From assembly GCA_025267735.1 (NCBI GenBank), contig CM046311.1, positions 27,261,399 through 27,325,398 on the forward strand: a DNA stretch of 64,000 nt, in the 5' to 3' direction. Below are positions 22,661 to 33,847 of this stretch, piece by piece. Origin of the DNA: Mactra quadrangularis. Taxonomy: Eukaryota; Mollusca; Bivalvia; Venerida; Mactridae. The notes beneath the pieces are model-generated. The model was not told the origin of the DNA, made no database searches, and saw only the letters and a program-made list of their open reading frames with translations. A program made the translations under genes and the position numbers. Within the stretch, counting starts at the first letter, position 1; the number at the start of each line of letters is the position of its first letter.

Positions 22661-22913
22661 GACCAGTGGTGCTTTTCACGAAAATCCTTACGAAAAAAAT
22701 CTTCGTAAGTCAGTTTCATATAATTAGCATTTCAAAGTCAGACGGATAATAAGTATAACAATGATATAATATTCCAAAGGTATACACAATTCTTAACAAT
22801 TTGTATAATATTTCCAACTGATAAGCCAAAAAATGAACGTATTATTAATGTTTCTTGCTTTTGTCTTACGAAGATTTTTTTCGTAAGAATTTTTGTGAAA
22901 AGCACCACTGGTC
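22661..22913. mobile_element. 253-bp MITE with about 50-bp TIRs (hAT-like)
   Basis: The left end, GACCAGTGGTGCTTTTCACG followed by AAAATCCTTACGAAAAAAAT, is matched by the complement of 22,864-22,913 with two or three mismatches, giving inverted repeats of about 50 bp. CAGTGGTGC termini suggest hAT. The flanks do not show a clear 8-bp duplication. The interior is about 150 bp of AT-rich DNA without coding potential. A decayed relative lies at 762-1008. Confidence 0.8.
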
Positions 22914-23290
22914 TTCTCGTACAGACGATGGAATGAGAAAAATTGAAAATAATTATGATTTTACATTCATGTATTGTGAGTAACATATGAATCATAATAT
23001 AGTTTTAAGATCATATGTTTTAGTGCTTTATGTAAGTTTATTATTGTTGTATACATATGTAATTTACATTATGTTTTATATGGTGATATCACCGAATCGA
23101 AAGACTCGGTTAAACAACTCCATGTCAATGTATAGTTCACACGCTTGCATTGCGATACGACCTGCAATAAAACCTGAGTCGTCATATATTTTTTTTTAAT
23201 TGGTAATAAAACGTGAAACACACGGTTGCTTTAAGCGCACTAAGTTTTTCATTCGTTTCTGCTCTGCTTTTAGTATCACTTGTATGTTCA
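22914..23290. other. AT-rich DNA, nothing recognised
   Basis: Short chance frames only. Confidence 0.4.
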
Positions 23291-24065
23291 ACCATGATTG
23301 TTGTAGACTAAACGCAACGCGGTTGTGCAGACTTTACAAATCGGTCACCTCCTCTCTTTTTGGAACCTCTCCGTGGTGAGGAGGAGAAACATGTGCCCAT
23401 TATGTAGGTGCTATTTACGCCTGCATGATGGGCATATGGCCAACACCAAAACTGCCCGTTTGCCGTGGGCAGCGTCCCGTAACCGGGAAAGGAGGATCCT
23501 GATAGTTGAGGGAGACCCAGGGATCTCCAGTCTTCCCAACACACTACTTTGGCCTCTGATTCAGGGTAGACGGGTGTTTAAGTGGGCCCGACTTGGTCAA
23601 TCGACTGGCCATGCCTTGCCCTTGAATAGTTGCATACTTGCAAAAGCTATATATTTATGTGGATACATGTATTCCAGGGTGTGCACACTCTCCAAAAGTT
23701 ACCAATGCTATACGCATACCTTCTTTTTGTAAAAACATGTGTGTTCTACGTTAGGATCTACATTTGTCTACTGAATATACAGTATTTTTCTTTTAAATGT
23801 TTACGTTCAAAACACCTATTCAAGAAGGCGGTGGCTCATGTGCCAATTGTGATGATTGTAATCATTTGCAATTACATGCAAGTATATCTCTAAGGTATCC
23901 TTGTGGTGCGGAGGCTGGATACCCGCCTTCATTACACTTCCCCTTGTTGGAGTCCGAGGTGGCTGGGGAACCTGGGTGATGAATCATAATTAATTCAACC
24001 ATGGATCCTTTAACTAACGCTAAAAAACGCAAGTCTGATTAATAATCAAATACCGTAACTAGTGA
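23291..24065 (+). mobile_element. LINE copy L1, 5' region and start of ORF1
   Basis: This GC-richer stretch leads into GGGTGATGAATCATAATTAA and an ATG at 24,001. The frame MDPLTNAKKRKSD stops at 24,040 (TAA). The same start (MHPLTNSKKRKSD) opens ORF1 of copy L2 on the minus strand at 42,671, so this is the 5' untranslated region and first codons of the same LINE family. At 24,065 the sequence breaks off into the AGGTCA-type repeat; about 0.6 kb of ORF1 is missing before LINE sequence resumes at about 26,323. The upstream edge is approximate. Confidence 0.7.
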
Positions 24066-24409
24066 AACAAGAGCTCCGCTGGGCGGGGCATTATACGCCC
24101 GTGTGCTGTCCATGCTGGGTTCTGTCCCATATGAAGTAACGGTGAAATTGACCTATGACCCCGGGAACTCAAAATAAAAAGGTCACATCTTGGACTGGAG
24201 GGCTATCCAAAGCAAAGATTTCATGAATCTAGGTACAGCCTCTGACGAGTTATCACTAGCTCAAAATTTCCAATATTAACTTCCAGTGACCTTGACCTTT
24301 GACACCAGAGCCTCAGAACCAATAGGGCCGTCCCTGACCCATGGGCTATCCATACATAAACTGATGTGCAGATGTTGTTGAGTTATCGACCCAACAAAGT
24401 TTTCTATAT

Positions 24410-25587
24410 TGTAACAATCCGGCTCTATACCGAACAGTACGGACTTTGTTTATTTTCTTGGGTTATGACCTAGTTTCGACTCTACTAGGAATTTTGGCTC
24501 TGTTACGCAATGACATGCAAGATTACTGGTTGAAATTATATTTATACATGTTAATTAACCATTTTAAGTCAGTTTTACCTTTTAGAAGTAGTGTTTAAGG
24601 CCTCATTTTACTTTACTTTCATTTCATACTGACAGTAACATTTTATGGCAGCCATGTTGGAAATTGCATGATGGGATGTGGTTGCTTGGCGACCGCTTAG
24701 AACTTTTGTTTACTTAAATGTCAACTGCTTGTATGAAGAAAACTTTTCAATGTCTCTCCAAAGAAACATGTTTAAAAGGCCGTTCGAGGTTACTACCAGT
24801 TTAATAAATCATTAAATGATCGTTTAAGATCATTTTCATCACTGATAAAACCTATTTTCATTCAACTTTTTAACTTTCTTTAAAGGCACTATTTGGTGCT
24901 GATGTGAATTTGTGTGCACTACTTGCACAAGGTTTAATGTGAGCGTAACGTTATTTTTGTGAGCTCACAGCTCACACTGTTAGGTGTGAGCACCATTATT
25001 TCTGTGAATTCACATTCTCACATGGGTGACTGTGAGAATGTCTGTGAGTATAAATAGGCCAGAGAACCTTTGAGCAGGGTTCACATTCATTTTGGCTGCC
25101 TGGCTGACACGTTAAAATTTAAACTTAGATTTTTTGGAGCTCTTATATAATTTCATTCTAAATGGTTAGGCTTTAGTACTTATTAATATTGTTACTTTTA
25201 GTAGGATTTATTCATAAATATTCAGTAGCGTTTTTTACATTTTATAAGATTTTAGTAATTTTAAAGGTACCATATCAGTAATTTTTCATGTATTGATCTC
25301 AGTCATTGATAACAGTTTAATAGTCTTTTTAAACCGGAACAAAAGGGGATTATTTGTTAAACTAAGCTGTTTTACCTTTAGCATAAATTATTTCTCTGTA
25401 GCATAAAATTAAATTGTTGCTAGATCTATATTTATTTTCTGTATGTACTAATAAAAATCATAACATTCGAAACAAAAAGTTGTTTGTTGATTATCATAAT
25501 TTTATTTGTGAACCACCCAGTAAACCACCCAGAGTACCAGAGAACCACCCAGTGAACCACGTGTAGTTCAACAGCCAGAGCGCTACA
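24410..25587 (+). mobile_element. Solo LTR, 1,178 bp, 4-bp TSD (ATAT)
   Basis: It begins TGTAACAATCCGG and ends CGCTACA, so it has TG...CA termini, and is flanked by ATAT at 24,406-24,409 and 25,588-25,591. Removing it restores the array text ..TTTTCTATATGATGTCCCAGTGACC, which matches other units. A TATA box (25,049) and an AATAAA (25,450) lie in the expected order for U3 and R/U5. No gag-pol interior or second LTR is present, so it is most simply a solo LTR left by recombination. A 4-bp duplication and TGTAACA start suit a Ty3/gypsy-like retrotransposon; the family is an inference. The 3' part has a short tandem of ACCACCCAG words. Confidence 0.83.
25049..25056 (+). promoter_or_regulatory. 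TATA box of the solo LTR, with GTGAG/CTCAC cluster upstream
   Basis: TATAAATA stands in GAGTATAAATAGGCC. The 110 bp upstream repeat GTGAG and CTCAC words in both orientations (for example GTGAGCTCACAGCTCAC and ACATTCTCACATGGGTGAC), a typical enhancer-like U3 arrangement. Activity is not shown by sequence. Confidence 0.55.
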
Positions 25588-26322
25588 ATATGATGTCCCA
25601 GTGACCTTGACATTTGACCAAGGGACCACAGATCAAGAGGGCATATACTTGACACATGTTAGATGTCTAGAAATGTCTAGATTATGTTTTTTCATATGAA
25701 GTCTCAACGACATTGACCTTTGAATCCGTAACCTCAGAACCAAAAGGGCACACCTTTTACACCAAGGCTATTCACACATACTATTTGGTTAACCTAAGTG
25801 AATCTGTTGTCGATTATTGTCTGGACAACAATTCCAATATGAATCCCAGTGACCTTGACTTTTGACCCCTGAGCTCCAGAACAAGAAGGGCACACACTTC
25901 ACACAAAGGCTATCTTCACAAAAAAATTTAGTGATCCTAAATAAAATGAATATTCTTTTATTGCCCGGACAAAGTTTTCGTATCTTATGTCCCAGTGACA
26001 TTGACCGTTGACCCTGGGATCTCAAAATCAATAGGACACACCCTCTTTCCAAGAGCTAACCACAGATAAAATTTGGTAAACCTAAGTAAATTGGTTGTTG
26101 GGTTATCGTCCGGAAAAGTTTTCATATTTTAAGTCCCAGTGACCTTGACCTTTGACCCTGAGATCTCAAAATCAATAGGGCACACCCTCTACCCAAGGAC
26201 TATCTACATATAAATTTTGGTGAACCTAAGTGAATCCGTTGTTGATTTATTGTCCGGACAAAAGTTTTTCATATATAAAGACCCAGTGACCTTTGACCCT
26301 AGGGTCTCAAACCAGTAGGGCC

Positions 26323-29242
26323 CCCGTTCTTGCTCTGTCTAAAAGACGGAAAAAGAAGTTCTTCGTGTCAAATTCACATAAAGTTTATCTTTCCCTGATG
26401 CACGTAAGCTGGTCGAAAGTTAGGTTTCCAAGATTAATTCATACGCAGCTGCTGTATCTAAACCAGTTACGATGGCCGATTCTGCAGTGCAGGTCAACTT
26501 ATGTAAGTGTTCTCCTCTGGAAATCATTTCAGTACAAAAACCGTCTCCTATCTTTTCACGTTATTACGTCTAAAGCAAGTCTGTCTTGACCGACAGGTTC
26601 AAGAAGGCGGAGAGGGAACCTGTCCCGTCCTCCAATCGATTCGACGCTCATGATTATGAGTGACGTCGGATCGATGGAGGATGAGGACATGGGTGTCAGC
26701 TCTCCTACCCGAGCTTCGGCTCGTAGACCAGTTAAGTTTCCAAAGTAAGTTTTATACTTCTCGTTGAACCATGAGTCAAACTATACTTCAATGGAATAGT
26801 CGTGGTCTTAAATCTAATTACAACGATCTTCTTTTATTATCGAAACACTCCCCGAAAGTTGTTTGCCTTCAAGAAACATTCTAATCTACAAATGATAAAA
26901 CATCAATTAAGGTCTATGCTCTTAATAGTAAAATGTGTACAGACACAATGAGAGCATCAGGAGGCTCAACAATTGGTTGCATACTCTGTCCCTCAACGAC
27001 AAATTCAGTTACAAACTAATTTGCAAGCCGTAGCTGTTGAAGTAACTTTGCACAGACGTATTACAGTGTGCTCCTTATATCTAACTCCAAATTTATGTAT
27101 TTCTGTTGAAGATTTAAAATTTCTTTTAACTAATCAACTCACAGAACCATTCTTTCTACTTTGCGATTTTAATGCCCATAATTCAATACGGGGAAGTACA
27201 TCCACGAATAATAAAGGCAGCATTAAAGAAAAGTTCATTGATAATGTACAACTCTGCCTTATGAATGACGAGTCACCAACTTATTTACATCCAACCACTG
27301 GTAGCTTTTCTTGTATAGACCCAACATTATCACATCCATCAATATACTTAGATTTTACTTGGTCAGTGCTAGACAAACAATATGGTAGTGATCACTTTCC
27401 ATAACTTTAAACGACTCTATTCCAGTAAAGAACTGCTCTTATAATAAATTTTCTTCAGCGAACTTGGAACAATTTAACAAGTTTTTTCCACCTCTACGGA
27501 TAAAACTAATTTTTTGCGTCCACTCTATCAAAGATAGCTGATGAATGTATTGCAAACACTTCAATTAAGGATTCAAGTAAAATTAAAAAAACATGTTTCA
27601 GCGATGCGTGCAGAAGATCAGTTCGGAAACGAAAAGCAGCACTAAAAAAATTTCAGATTTGCCCTACAGCTGCAAATCTAAACAATTATAGAATCCTGCG
27701 AGCACAATCTCGTAGAACCATCAAGCTTTCTAAGTGGAAATCATGACAATCATATGTATCAAAAATTAACTCCAACACTCCAAAACTGTTTTGGAAGCCG
27801 TTCGTAAAATTAACGGCAACACAAAAAAGTTCCTATTTATTTTATTTATTGATTTAACACCGTATCAACACATTTTAGGTCATTTCACTGCGTCCATCGC
27901 ACCTAACCTAGCTTTCCTGGACCATTGTCTATAACCAGTACTCCCCTACCCATCCACAAGGCCGGAAACGTCCCCATACTATCTAATTAATTGAGGAAAA
28001 TTGACATAATTGTCTAATTTTCATGGAAGGGTATAACCTCCCCGGGTGAGATTCGAACCCGTACCCCCTCGGGACACGAGATTCCGAATCCCGGCGTGCT
28101 ACCAATTGCGTTATCGACCCGGGTTCTTACTGCTCATCTGAAACTTAAAGACTCGAGCATCACAAAACAACTAGATATAGCCAAAACGCTGGCTGAAACT
28201 TTTAAGCATAATTCTTCCTCTGTACACTATTCTGACGAGTTTAAACAAGTTAAATCTAATTCCAAAAAAAAACATAATATTAATTTCCATTCTAACAACG
28301 AAGAAGAGTATAACACCCTCTATACGATTGAAATTTAATCGATTCTATTAAGCATGCCAAAGACACAGCAGCTGGCCCAGGCAAAATTTATTAACACCTC
28401 CCACTAGTATCTCAACAATTATTGCTTGATATCTTTTAATGATATATAGATGTCTGGTAAAATTCTAGATTCCAGGAAGGAAACTAATTATACCAATACC
28501 GAAAACGGGTAAAAACAATACTGACCACCTTAACTATCGACCAATATCTCTTACTAGTTGTATCTGCAAAACTTTTGAACGTATGGTTAAAAAACGGCTT
28601 ATCTGGTATTTATAAACAAACGGTATTGTAACAAATTTTCAATCCGATTTTCGAAAACAGTGAAGTACGAATGATCATTTAGTTCGTCTCGAAACCTTTA
28701 TAAGAGAGGCTTTTGTCAATAAACAACACGAAGTTTCAAATTTCTGTAATCTTGAGAAAGCTTACGACACAACATGGAAATATGGTTTTCTCAAAGATTT
28801 AAAAGATGTCAGTCTTTACGGTAGACTGCCTATGTTCATTTCTAGTTTCTGTCGGACAGAAATTTTAAAGTTAAAGTAGGATCACCATTATCAGAGAGCC
28901 GTGCACAAGAACAAGGCGTGCCCCAGGGTAGTATTTTATCTGTTACACTTTTTGGGATTGAAATTAATAATATAGTTAAGGTAATAAATCCTGGTACAGA
29001 TTGTTCATTATACGTTGACGATCTTTTAATCTGTCATAGATCTAAATATTCGAAGTATCGAACGCAAATTACAACAGAACTTTTTGTCGATTAAGAATAC
29101 ATCATAATGATCCCGAACTTTACATTTCTGGCTCTAAAATACCTGTAGTAAATGAAGCTAAATTTTAGGCGATACATTAGATAAAAACTCTCTTTTATAC
29201 CACACTTAAAGTCGCTAAAAACAAAATGTATTAAAGCTTTGA
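26323..29242 (+). pseudogene. LINE copy L1: end of ORF1 and ORF2 (endonuclease and reverse transcriptase), decayed
   Basis: ORF1 resumes at 26,323 and ends near 26,750. ORF2 starts at ATG 26,771 (MSQTILQWNSRGLKSNYND). APE-type endonuclease landmarks: VCLQETF (26,860s), FFLLCDFNAHNS (about 27,150; the usual Gly before DFN is Cys), FSCIDPTLSH and YGSDHFP (27,310-27,402). Reverse transcriptase landmarks: NYRPISL (28,530s), LEKAYDTTWKYGFLKDLKD (about 28,750), GVPQGSILSVTLFG (about 28,917-28,958) and YVDD at 29,011-29,022. Many stops and frameshifts. The RNase H and 3' end are missing: similarity to L2 stops at about 29,242. A SINE interrupts it at 27,836-28,122. I/Nimb-like by comparison with L2. 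Confidence 0.88.
27829..28129 (-). mobile_element. SINE family A, copy 3, inserted in LINE L1
   Basis: The SINE is 27,836-28,122 on the minus strand. It is flanked by GTTCCTA (27,829-27,835) and GTTCTTA (28,123-28,129), a 7-bp duplication with one later change. The uninterrupted target (GTTCCTACTGCTCATC on the LINE sense strand) is present in L2 at about 39,318-39,333 (complement). The B box reads GGTTCGAATCTC, slightly decayed, and copy 3 is more diverged than copies 1, 2 and 4. Confidence 0.88.
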
Positions 29243-29370
29243 ATTGAATCATGGAGGGTAGAAGTGTAAAAAACATCTGATATTTAAAAAGGTGATGCTT
29301 TGAGCATAAAAATACAATACTTATATTTCTATTTTATTGCATTAAACACTTTTTGCTGTCAACATATGTT

Positions 29371-30100
29371 AATCAAAGCGCTGAAGGCACTGAATTTGTT
29401 CGGGTTTGAAAAGTGGAATTAGATTTCCGGCTCCAACAAAACGGTTGTTCACATAGAACAGTTCAGTGATATTAGTTAGATAGGTAGACCAGCACTGTTT
29501 CGGTTCAAAATATTTTATACAATCGACCTATAAATACAACAGGTAAACCGGACAGGCGAACACACTACTGATTTTTTTTTTCACACAATCACCACAAGTC
29601 AAAGGGGTCATTCTTAAAATAATTAAATAACTGCCACTTACAAGTTATCAGTCATGCACATTTATTCTACTGCATCTGTTTGTAAAATAAATGAAGTCCA
29701 ATATTCAGACATCATTCAAAGTCATTTACTACGATCTTTAAACTTTTCCTATTGAACCATTCTATTGTAAACATAAGATGATTTAACATCTCTACTGACT
29801 ACTGGCACAAACGACGGGTCGCGACTGAATCGTTGATACTATTCTATTACATTAGATGACGTAATCATGCCTACTGAGACGCACAACATAGCGGCAAATA
29901 TTCAAACGATTGAGATATAGTTCGGATTTCTAGTGTATGCCCTATTAATGCGCCCGTCATAGCAGACGATCATTTTGATTTGCTCTATACAAATATACTG
30001 AGAGACTACTTCTGGATTCGGTAAATTTTCAAAGTGGGAAAGGGTCTGAAATACGGTAAATATATTTGTTCAGGACTGAAGTCCCGAACAAATAAAAACG
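29371..30100. repeat. Long repeat, unit B1 first segment (paralogue of 11,738-12,426)
   Basis: Collinear with unit A from CAAAGCGCTGAAGGCACTGAA to GTCCCGAACAAATAAAAA, including the GTTCAGGAC/GTCCCGAAC hairpin at 30,068-30,089. It retains the first codons' worth of the pogo region but no more of the transposase. Confidence 0.75.
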
Positions 30101-31285
30101 AAAGTAACAGGAAGTACAGACGGCAGGTAACTTGTAACTGTAATTATTGATAAAGTTTATGTGCCAGATAATCATCGGAGGAGTTAACATATAGAATTAT
30201 AGTTTAAAGTTTCTTAAGACATCCATATTTTCAATTACACATTCATTAGGAATTCCAGCTCATATAGACATAAAGCAACTTGTACTTTTGATATTCAAGC
30301 AATGTTAAGCACTTTTGATACAAAGATAATTAGAAATGAAAAAGTTCATATAAACCAGTATTAGAAACTTGTGTCAAACATGTTACAGCATATATATTTA
30401 AAGGCAAATTATCTCTCTGATATGAATTTGTTTCAGTTAATTCTTAAATTGAAATCACTAAAAGTAATTGGAATTTAAAAGCTGTGTATGTTTTAATGTT
30501 GACAGTTTCCGCATACTGCTCAAAATTTATCACATCCGTAATGATTTTTGCTTACATTGTTTTACATGCATAAATCGTTTTGAAGTAAAATTAAAATATA
30601 TGTAGAACTATTTTTGACTCTCTTAATTTCCGTCTTGTATTAATATAACCAAACTAAAAATAGTGTTCATTGATATGAAAATTTACACTATACATGTATT
30701 GAACAGAACGGCTGATTGGCTTGATAAGACTGGAAAATGTTGAAATGTGCCATAAAGCACTATATATCAAATAACAATACTGCAATAATAGTAAACACAT
30801 GGATCATTGTACAAGCATACATACATTGCCATGTTTATAAAATTACATAAAATTATGAATACATGTACATACATGTGTACTATGTTACACAGAACAATCA
30901 GTTTCGTCTTTGAACATCAAAAGACCTTCAAGGCATATTGAGAAAATGACATTTTTTATCAAGTAATGAGTAGCGTTGTTCACGTTATAAGTTTATAATT
31001 ACAACCGATAAGAGAAAATATTGTCTGCAGGTTATATCTTGTATCGAATGTTATCACGATGGAAACCTGATTTTGTTGTAATAACATCAAAGACAAACAT
31101 TTCAGTGCAAGTTGTCTAATAGGATTGAAGATGTAAGGATCATTTCCACTAACTGTGATGTTTATTTCTTTCAGTAAGTTACGTTACAGATTACTACACA
31201 AATAATTGCATTTAATTTTGTAAGACGTTTTTATATATTTTCGGAGTTTTTTTTGTTTGGTTTAACTCCGTCGCAACGCATCGTA
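30101..31285. other. AT-rich DNA between repeat segments
   Basis: No gene or recognised repeat. In unit A the corresponding interval (12.43-14.89 kb) has different content. Confidence 0.4.
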
Positions 31286-31760
31286 TAAGTTATACAAGTA
31301 TTAGCATTTCAAAAAATGCTTGAAATCGTCGTTTAGCCATGTATGACATCTTTTTAGTAAAGCATTCAAGCAATATATGTGTCAGGGTTTTATACTGTCG
31401 CATGTCTATTTATAGAATGCCTAGAATTTAGCCATCGAACGAACAGACGCTGTCTGGGACATGTTCCTACTACGCGCATAAAAAAACAGCAATAACACGA
31501 AAGTACTGCTTAAGCCTGTGATCTCTAAAAGTGAGGCATTAAAATTCTTTTAAAAAATCGCTAATTAAATCAATTAATTTTGAATAATTTAAATATAAAC
31601 ACCTATATAAATGTACAATATATAAAAGGATCATTATCAGTGATGGTCTGATAATCCTTCTTTGTTTATGGTGTCAGTGTCTTCGTCAGTGGTTTAGACC
31701 GTGTCCAAAAATGATCTAATCGAGCGTGCTTTCTATAGATAGACGGCAAGTATCGTGAAG
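31286..31760. repeat. Long repeat, unit B1 second segment (paralogue of 14,894-15,480)
   Basis: Shared words in order: TACAAGTATTAGCATTTC, AAAGCATTCAAGCAATATATG, CACGAAAGTACTGCTTA, ATCAGTGATGGTCTGATAAT and GTCTTCGTCAGT.GTTTAGAC. Small deletions relative to unit A. Confidence 0.72.
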
Positions 31761-32031
31761 GTCGAGTGAACATTTTTAAACCACAGTTTAGAAGAGAAAA
31801 TATAAAGTTCTTGGAGAAACTTCTTTTAAAGATAATTTATATAATATGCTAAACAAAATGAATAAAATGTTTGCAGAAACACGGCACGTATTACACTTCA
31901 TTAATAAAGCTTGGTATTTAGCCATGTTTCTGATTACAAAGAAGTCTTACGTGTTTTAGTCTTCGTTCGTCCGAAATTCCTGTTCAGTCATAACAGAATT
32001 TTTGTCCGAATATATAACCACTTCAATGATT

Positions 32032-33430
32032 TGGTTTAATAAGAAATTCCGATCGATTCCTAAGTTACAGACAACTGTAATCAATATATACTAGGCGTCA
32101 ATGAAAACTTACCACTTACATGAACCTAATTTTTGAAAAAATGAATACACTTACAAATATGAAAATTTTACATGATTTTAAACAATATATTAGAAAATAG
32201 GATTTTTCTTTGCAAGTACGGAATCTAAGCAGAAACGGATCAACTCCGCGAGCCAAGACAACCACCTCGAAAATGAAAGTTATGGACCTCAGTTGCGGGT
32301 ATGCCCTCCCTCTGCATCAAGTTCAGCTTGAAATTTACGTCTCATACTCCTTATCAGACGCAGGATTCTGTACTTTGGTATTGCATCCCACTCCGCAGTC
32401 AGTGCTTGTATACGTAGCTTCAAATTATAGACGTGACGTCTGACGTCATAAACCCTTAGGTCAAGTTGGTCCCAAAGATGCTTTATAGGGTTTAAGTCGG
32501 GACTGAATGCTGGTCAATGCGATGTGTGTACATTATTATCCTGCAGGAAATCTTTTGTTTACGCGAACCGAAATGGGCCGTGCACTGTTTTGCTGGAGAA
32601 GGTTGACGTCAGCGTCAGTCTGAATAAAAGAAAGAACTACTGGCCTCAGCACATTATCAATGTAACGATGAGCAGTAAGTGTTCCATGCAATACAATAAG
32701 TGCGGTCTTGTGCCTCCAAGAAATGCCTTCCAAAACCATGACACTATCACCACCACAGCGTGCAGCAGGAGAATTTGACGATCGGTACGTCCTGACGTCA
32801 CCTTTTCACGACCTAGGCGTGACCTACCTTTCACTGAGCCTATCTGTTCATGTCTCCTTACCAGATTCATAATTGTCTGATGGGAGCAGCCTATGTGACG
32901 AGCAATCTCAAGAAATGAAAGCCCGGCGTCAGCAATGCCGAGAACTTGGTGACGTTGAGTGTCTTCTAAACGTGGCATTTGAATAGCAATAGTTGAAATT
33001 ACGAAGGGTTTTTCTTAACCTGTTGACTAACTGTCGTAAGAGACAAATGATTTACACAAACTACTGGATACATGTCGTTCTTACAAAAAAAATCCTATTT
33101 TGCACGTGCAGTCCGGGACTCGAACATCGTAAATCGATTTTAAATTCTATTGGCAGCAATGACTACATGTGTACGCCAAACATGTGTCTATGTAAAGTTT
33201 TTACTGCACTTCAATTCTATTATCATAAAGCGAGGGTTGGCAGGGTGGTAAGTTTTGATTGACGCCGAGTATAATAACAGATTTTTTATTAAATCACGCC
33301 TTTCACGAATGAACAAATGACTTCGGTTTAATAAGAAGATCCGATCGATTCCTAAGTTACAGATAACTGTAATCAATATAATAACAGATTTTCGATTAAA
33401 TCACGTATTTCACGAATGAACAAATGACTT
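32032..33430. repeat. 110-bp tandem duplication, first copy split by a Tc1 element
   Basis: GGTTTAATAAGAA.TTCCGATCGATTCC... CAATATA (32,032-32,090), resuming at TAATAACAGATTTT (33,272 on), is repeated directly as GGTTTAATAAGAAGATCCGATCG... at 33,324-33,430. The second copy reads CAATATAATAACAG without interruption, so it is an empty site for the Tc1 insertion next door. Confidence 0.85.
32091..33269 (-). mobile_element. Complete Tc1-like transposon, 1,179 bp, with dead transposase
   Basis: Ends CTAGGCGTCAATGAAAACTT.. (32,091-32,115) and the complement of 33,245-33,269 form 25-bp TIRs with two mismatches, flanked by TA on both sides. The transposase reads minus: MPRLEDTQRHQVLGIADAGL and EIARHIGCSHQTIMNLVRR (32,978 on), a paired-like helix-turn-helix, then a large internal deletion near 32,790 removing the first catalytic Asp. 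There follow MVLEGISWRHKTALIVLHGT and LLQQNSARP, where the family has QQDNARPH (second Asp lost), and SPDLNPIKHLWDQLDLR, where the catalytic Glu of PIEH is Lys. The last part ends GGHTRN-stop near 32,260. It cannot catalyse transposition but has both ends. Confidence 0.92.
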
Positions 33431-33847
33431 CCGTTTCGTTGTAATGAAAATCAAGATTTTGATGTTTATGTTCAATGGTGGCCCCATGGTTATCTGAGAA
33501 CAAAAACTCGCTCGGAAGTAGGGAAGATAGGTTTGCTTTTTTCAACAAATGCGAGGCTTTTTCAAGAAATGAACATATTACAATTAGTTGTGCATGTTTT
33601 TTGGTATCATATTGCAACTTCCTTGAAACTGGTACGCGTTCATATATCGATAATGATATTTTCTGGTAATACATACAGGTAACTGGATAATACACGGCGT
33701 CGACGATTCCATACACGCACCCCTATTTTGACTGCTCGACGTCATTTTTTGATCATGTGACCTCAACTGCATCGTTCTAATTGGCTTAAGGCAACCAGTG
33801 TCGACACAAAAAATGCTCTAATCTTGATAATTGTTCTTATCGTCGGC
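33431..33847. other. AT-rich DNA, nothing recognised
   Basis: Overlapping short frames on both strands with no domain. Confidence 0.4.

Larger units (their letters stand above)
24066..26322 (+). repeat. Nuclear-receptor-motif repeat array R1, inserted in LINE L1
   Basis: The array starts with AACAAGAGCTCCGCTGGGCG and ..TTATACGCCCGT, the same left end as at 45,731 and (inverted) 41,763. It continues as roughly 150-bp units carrying TGACCTTGACCTTTGACC variants (near 24,290, 25,610, 25,710, 25,850, 25,990, 26,140, 26,290), each followed by CAAAATCAATAGGGCACACC-like, TTTGGTGAACCTAAGTG-like and TTGTCCGGACAA-like text. A solo LTR interrupts it at 24,410-25,587. The right boundary is the return of LINE ORF1 (CGTTCTTGCTCTGTCT). 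The usual right-end sequence with (GGAC)n is absent, so this copy is incomplete. Confidence 0.82.

Noticed and set aside
23308..23732. Overlapping 78- and 135-codon frames on both strands
   Set aside because: Falls in the LINE 5' untranslated region; no domain, and GC-richer sequence gives long frames by chance.
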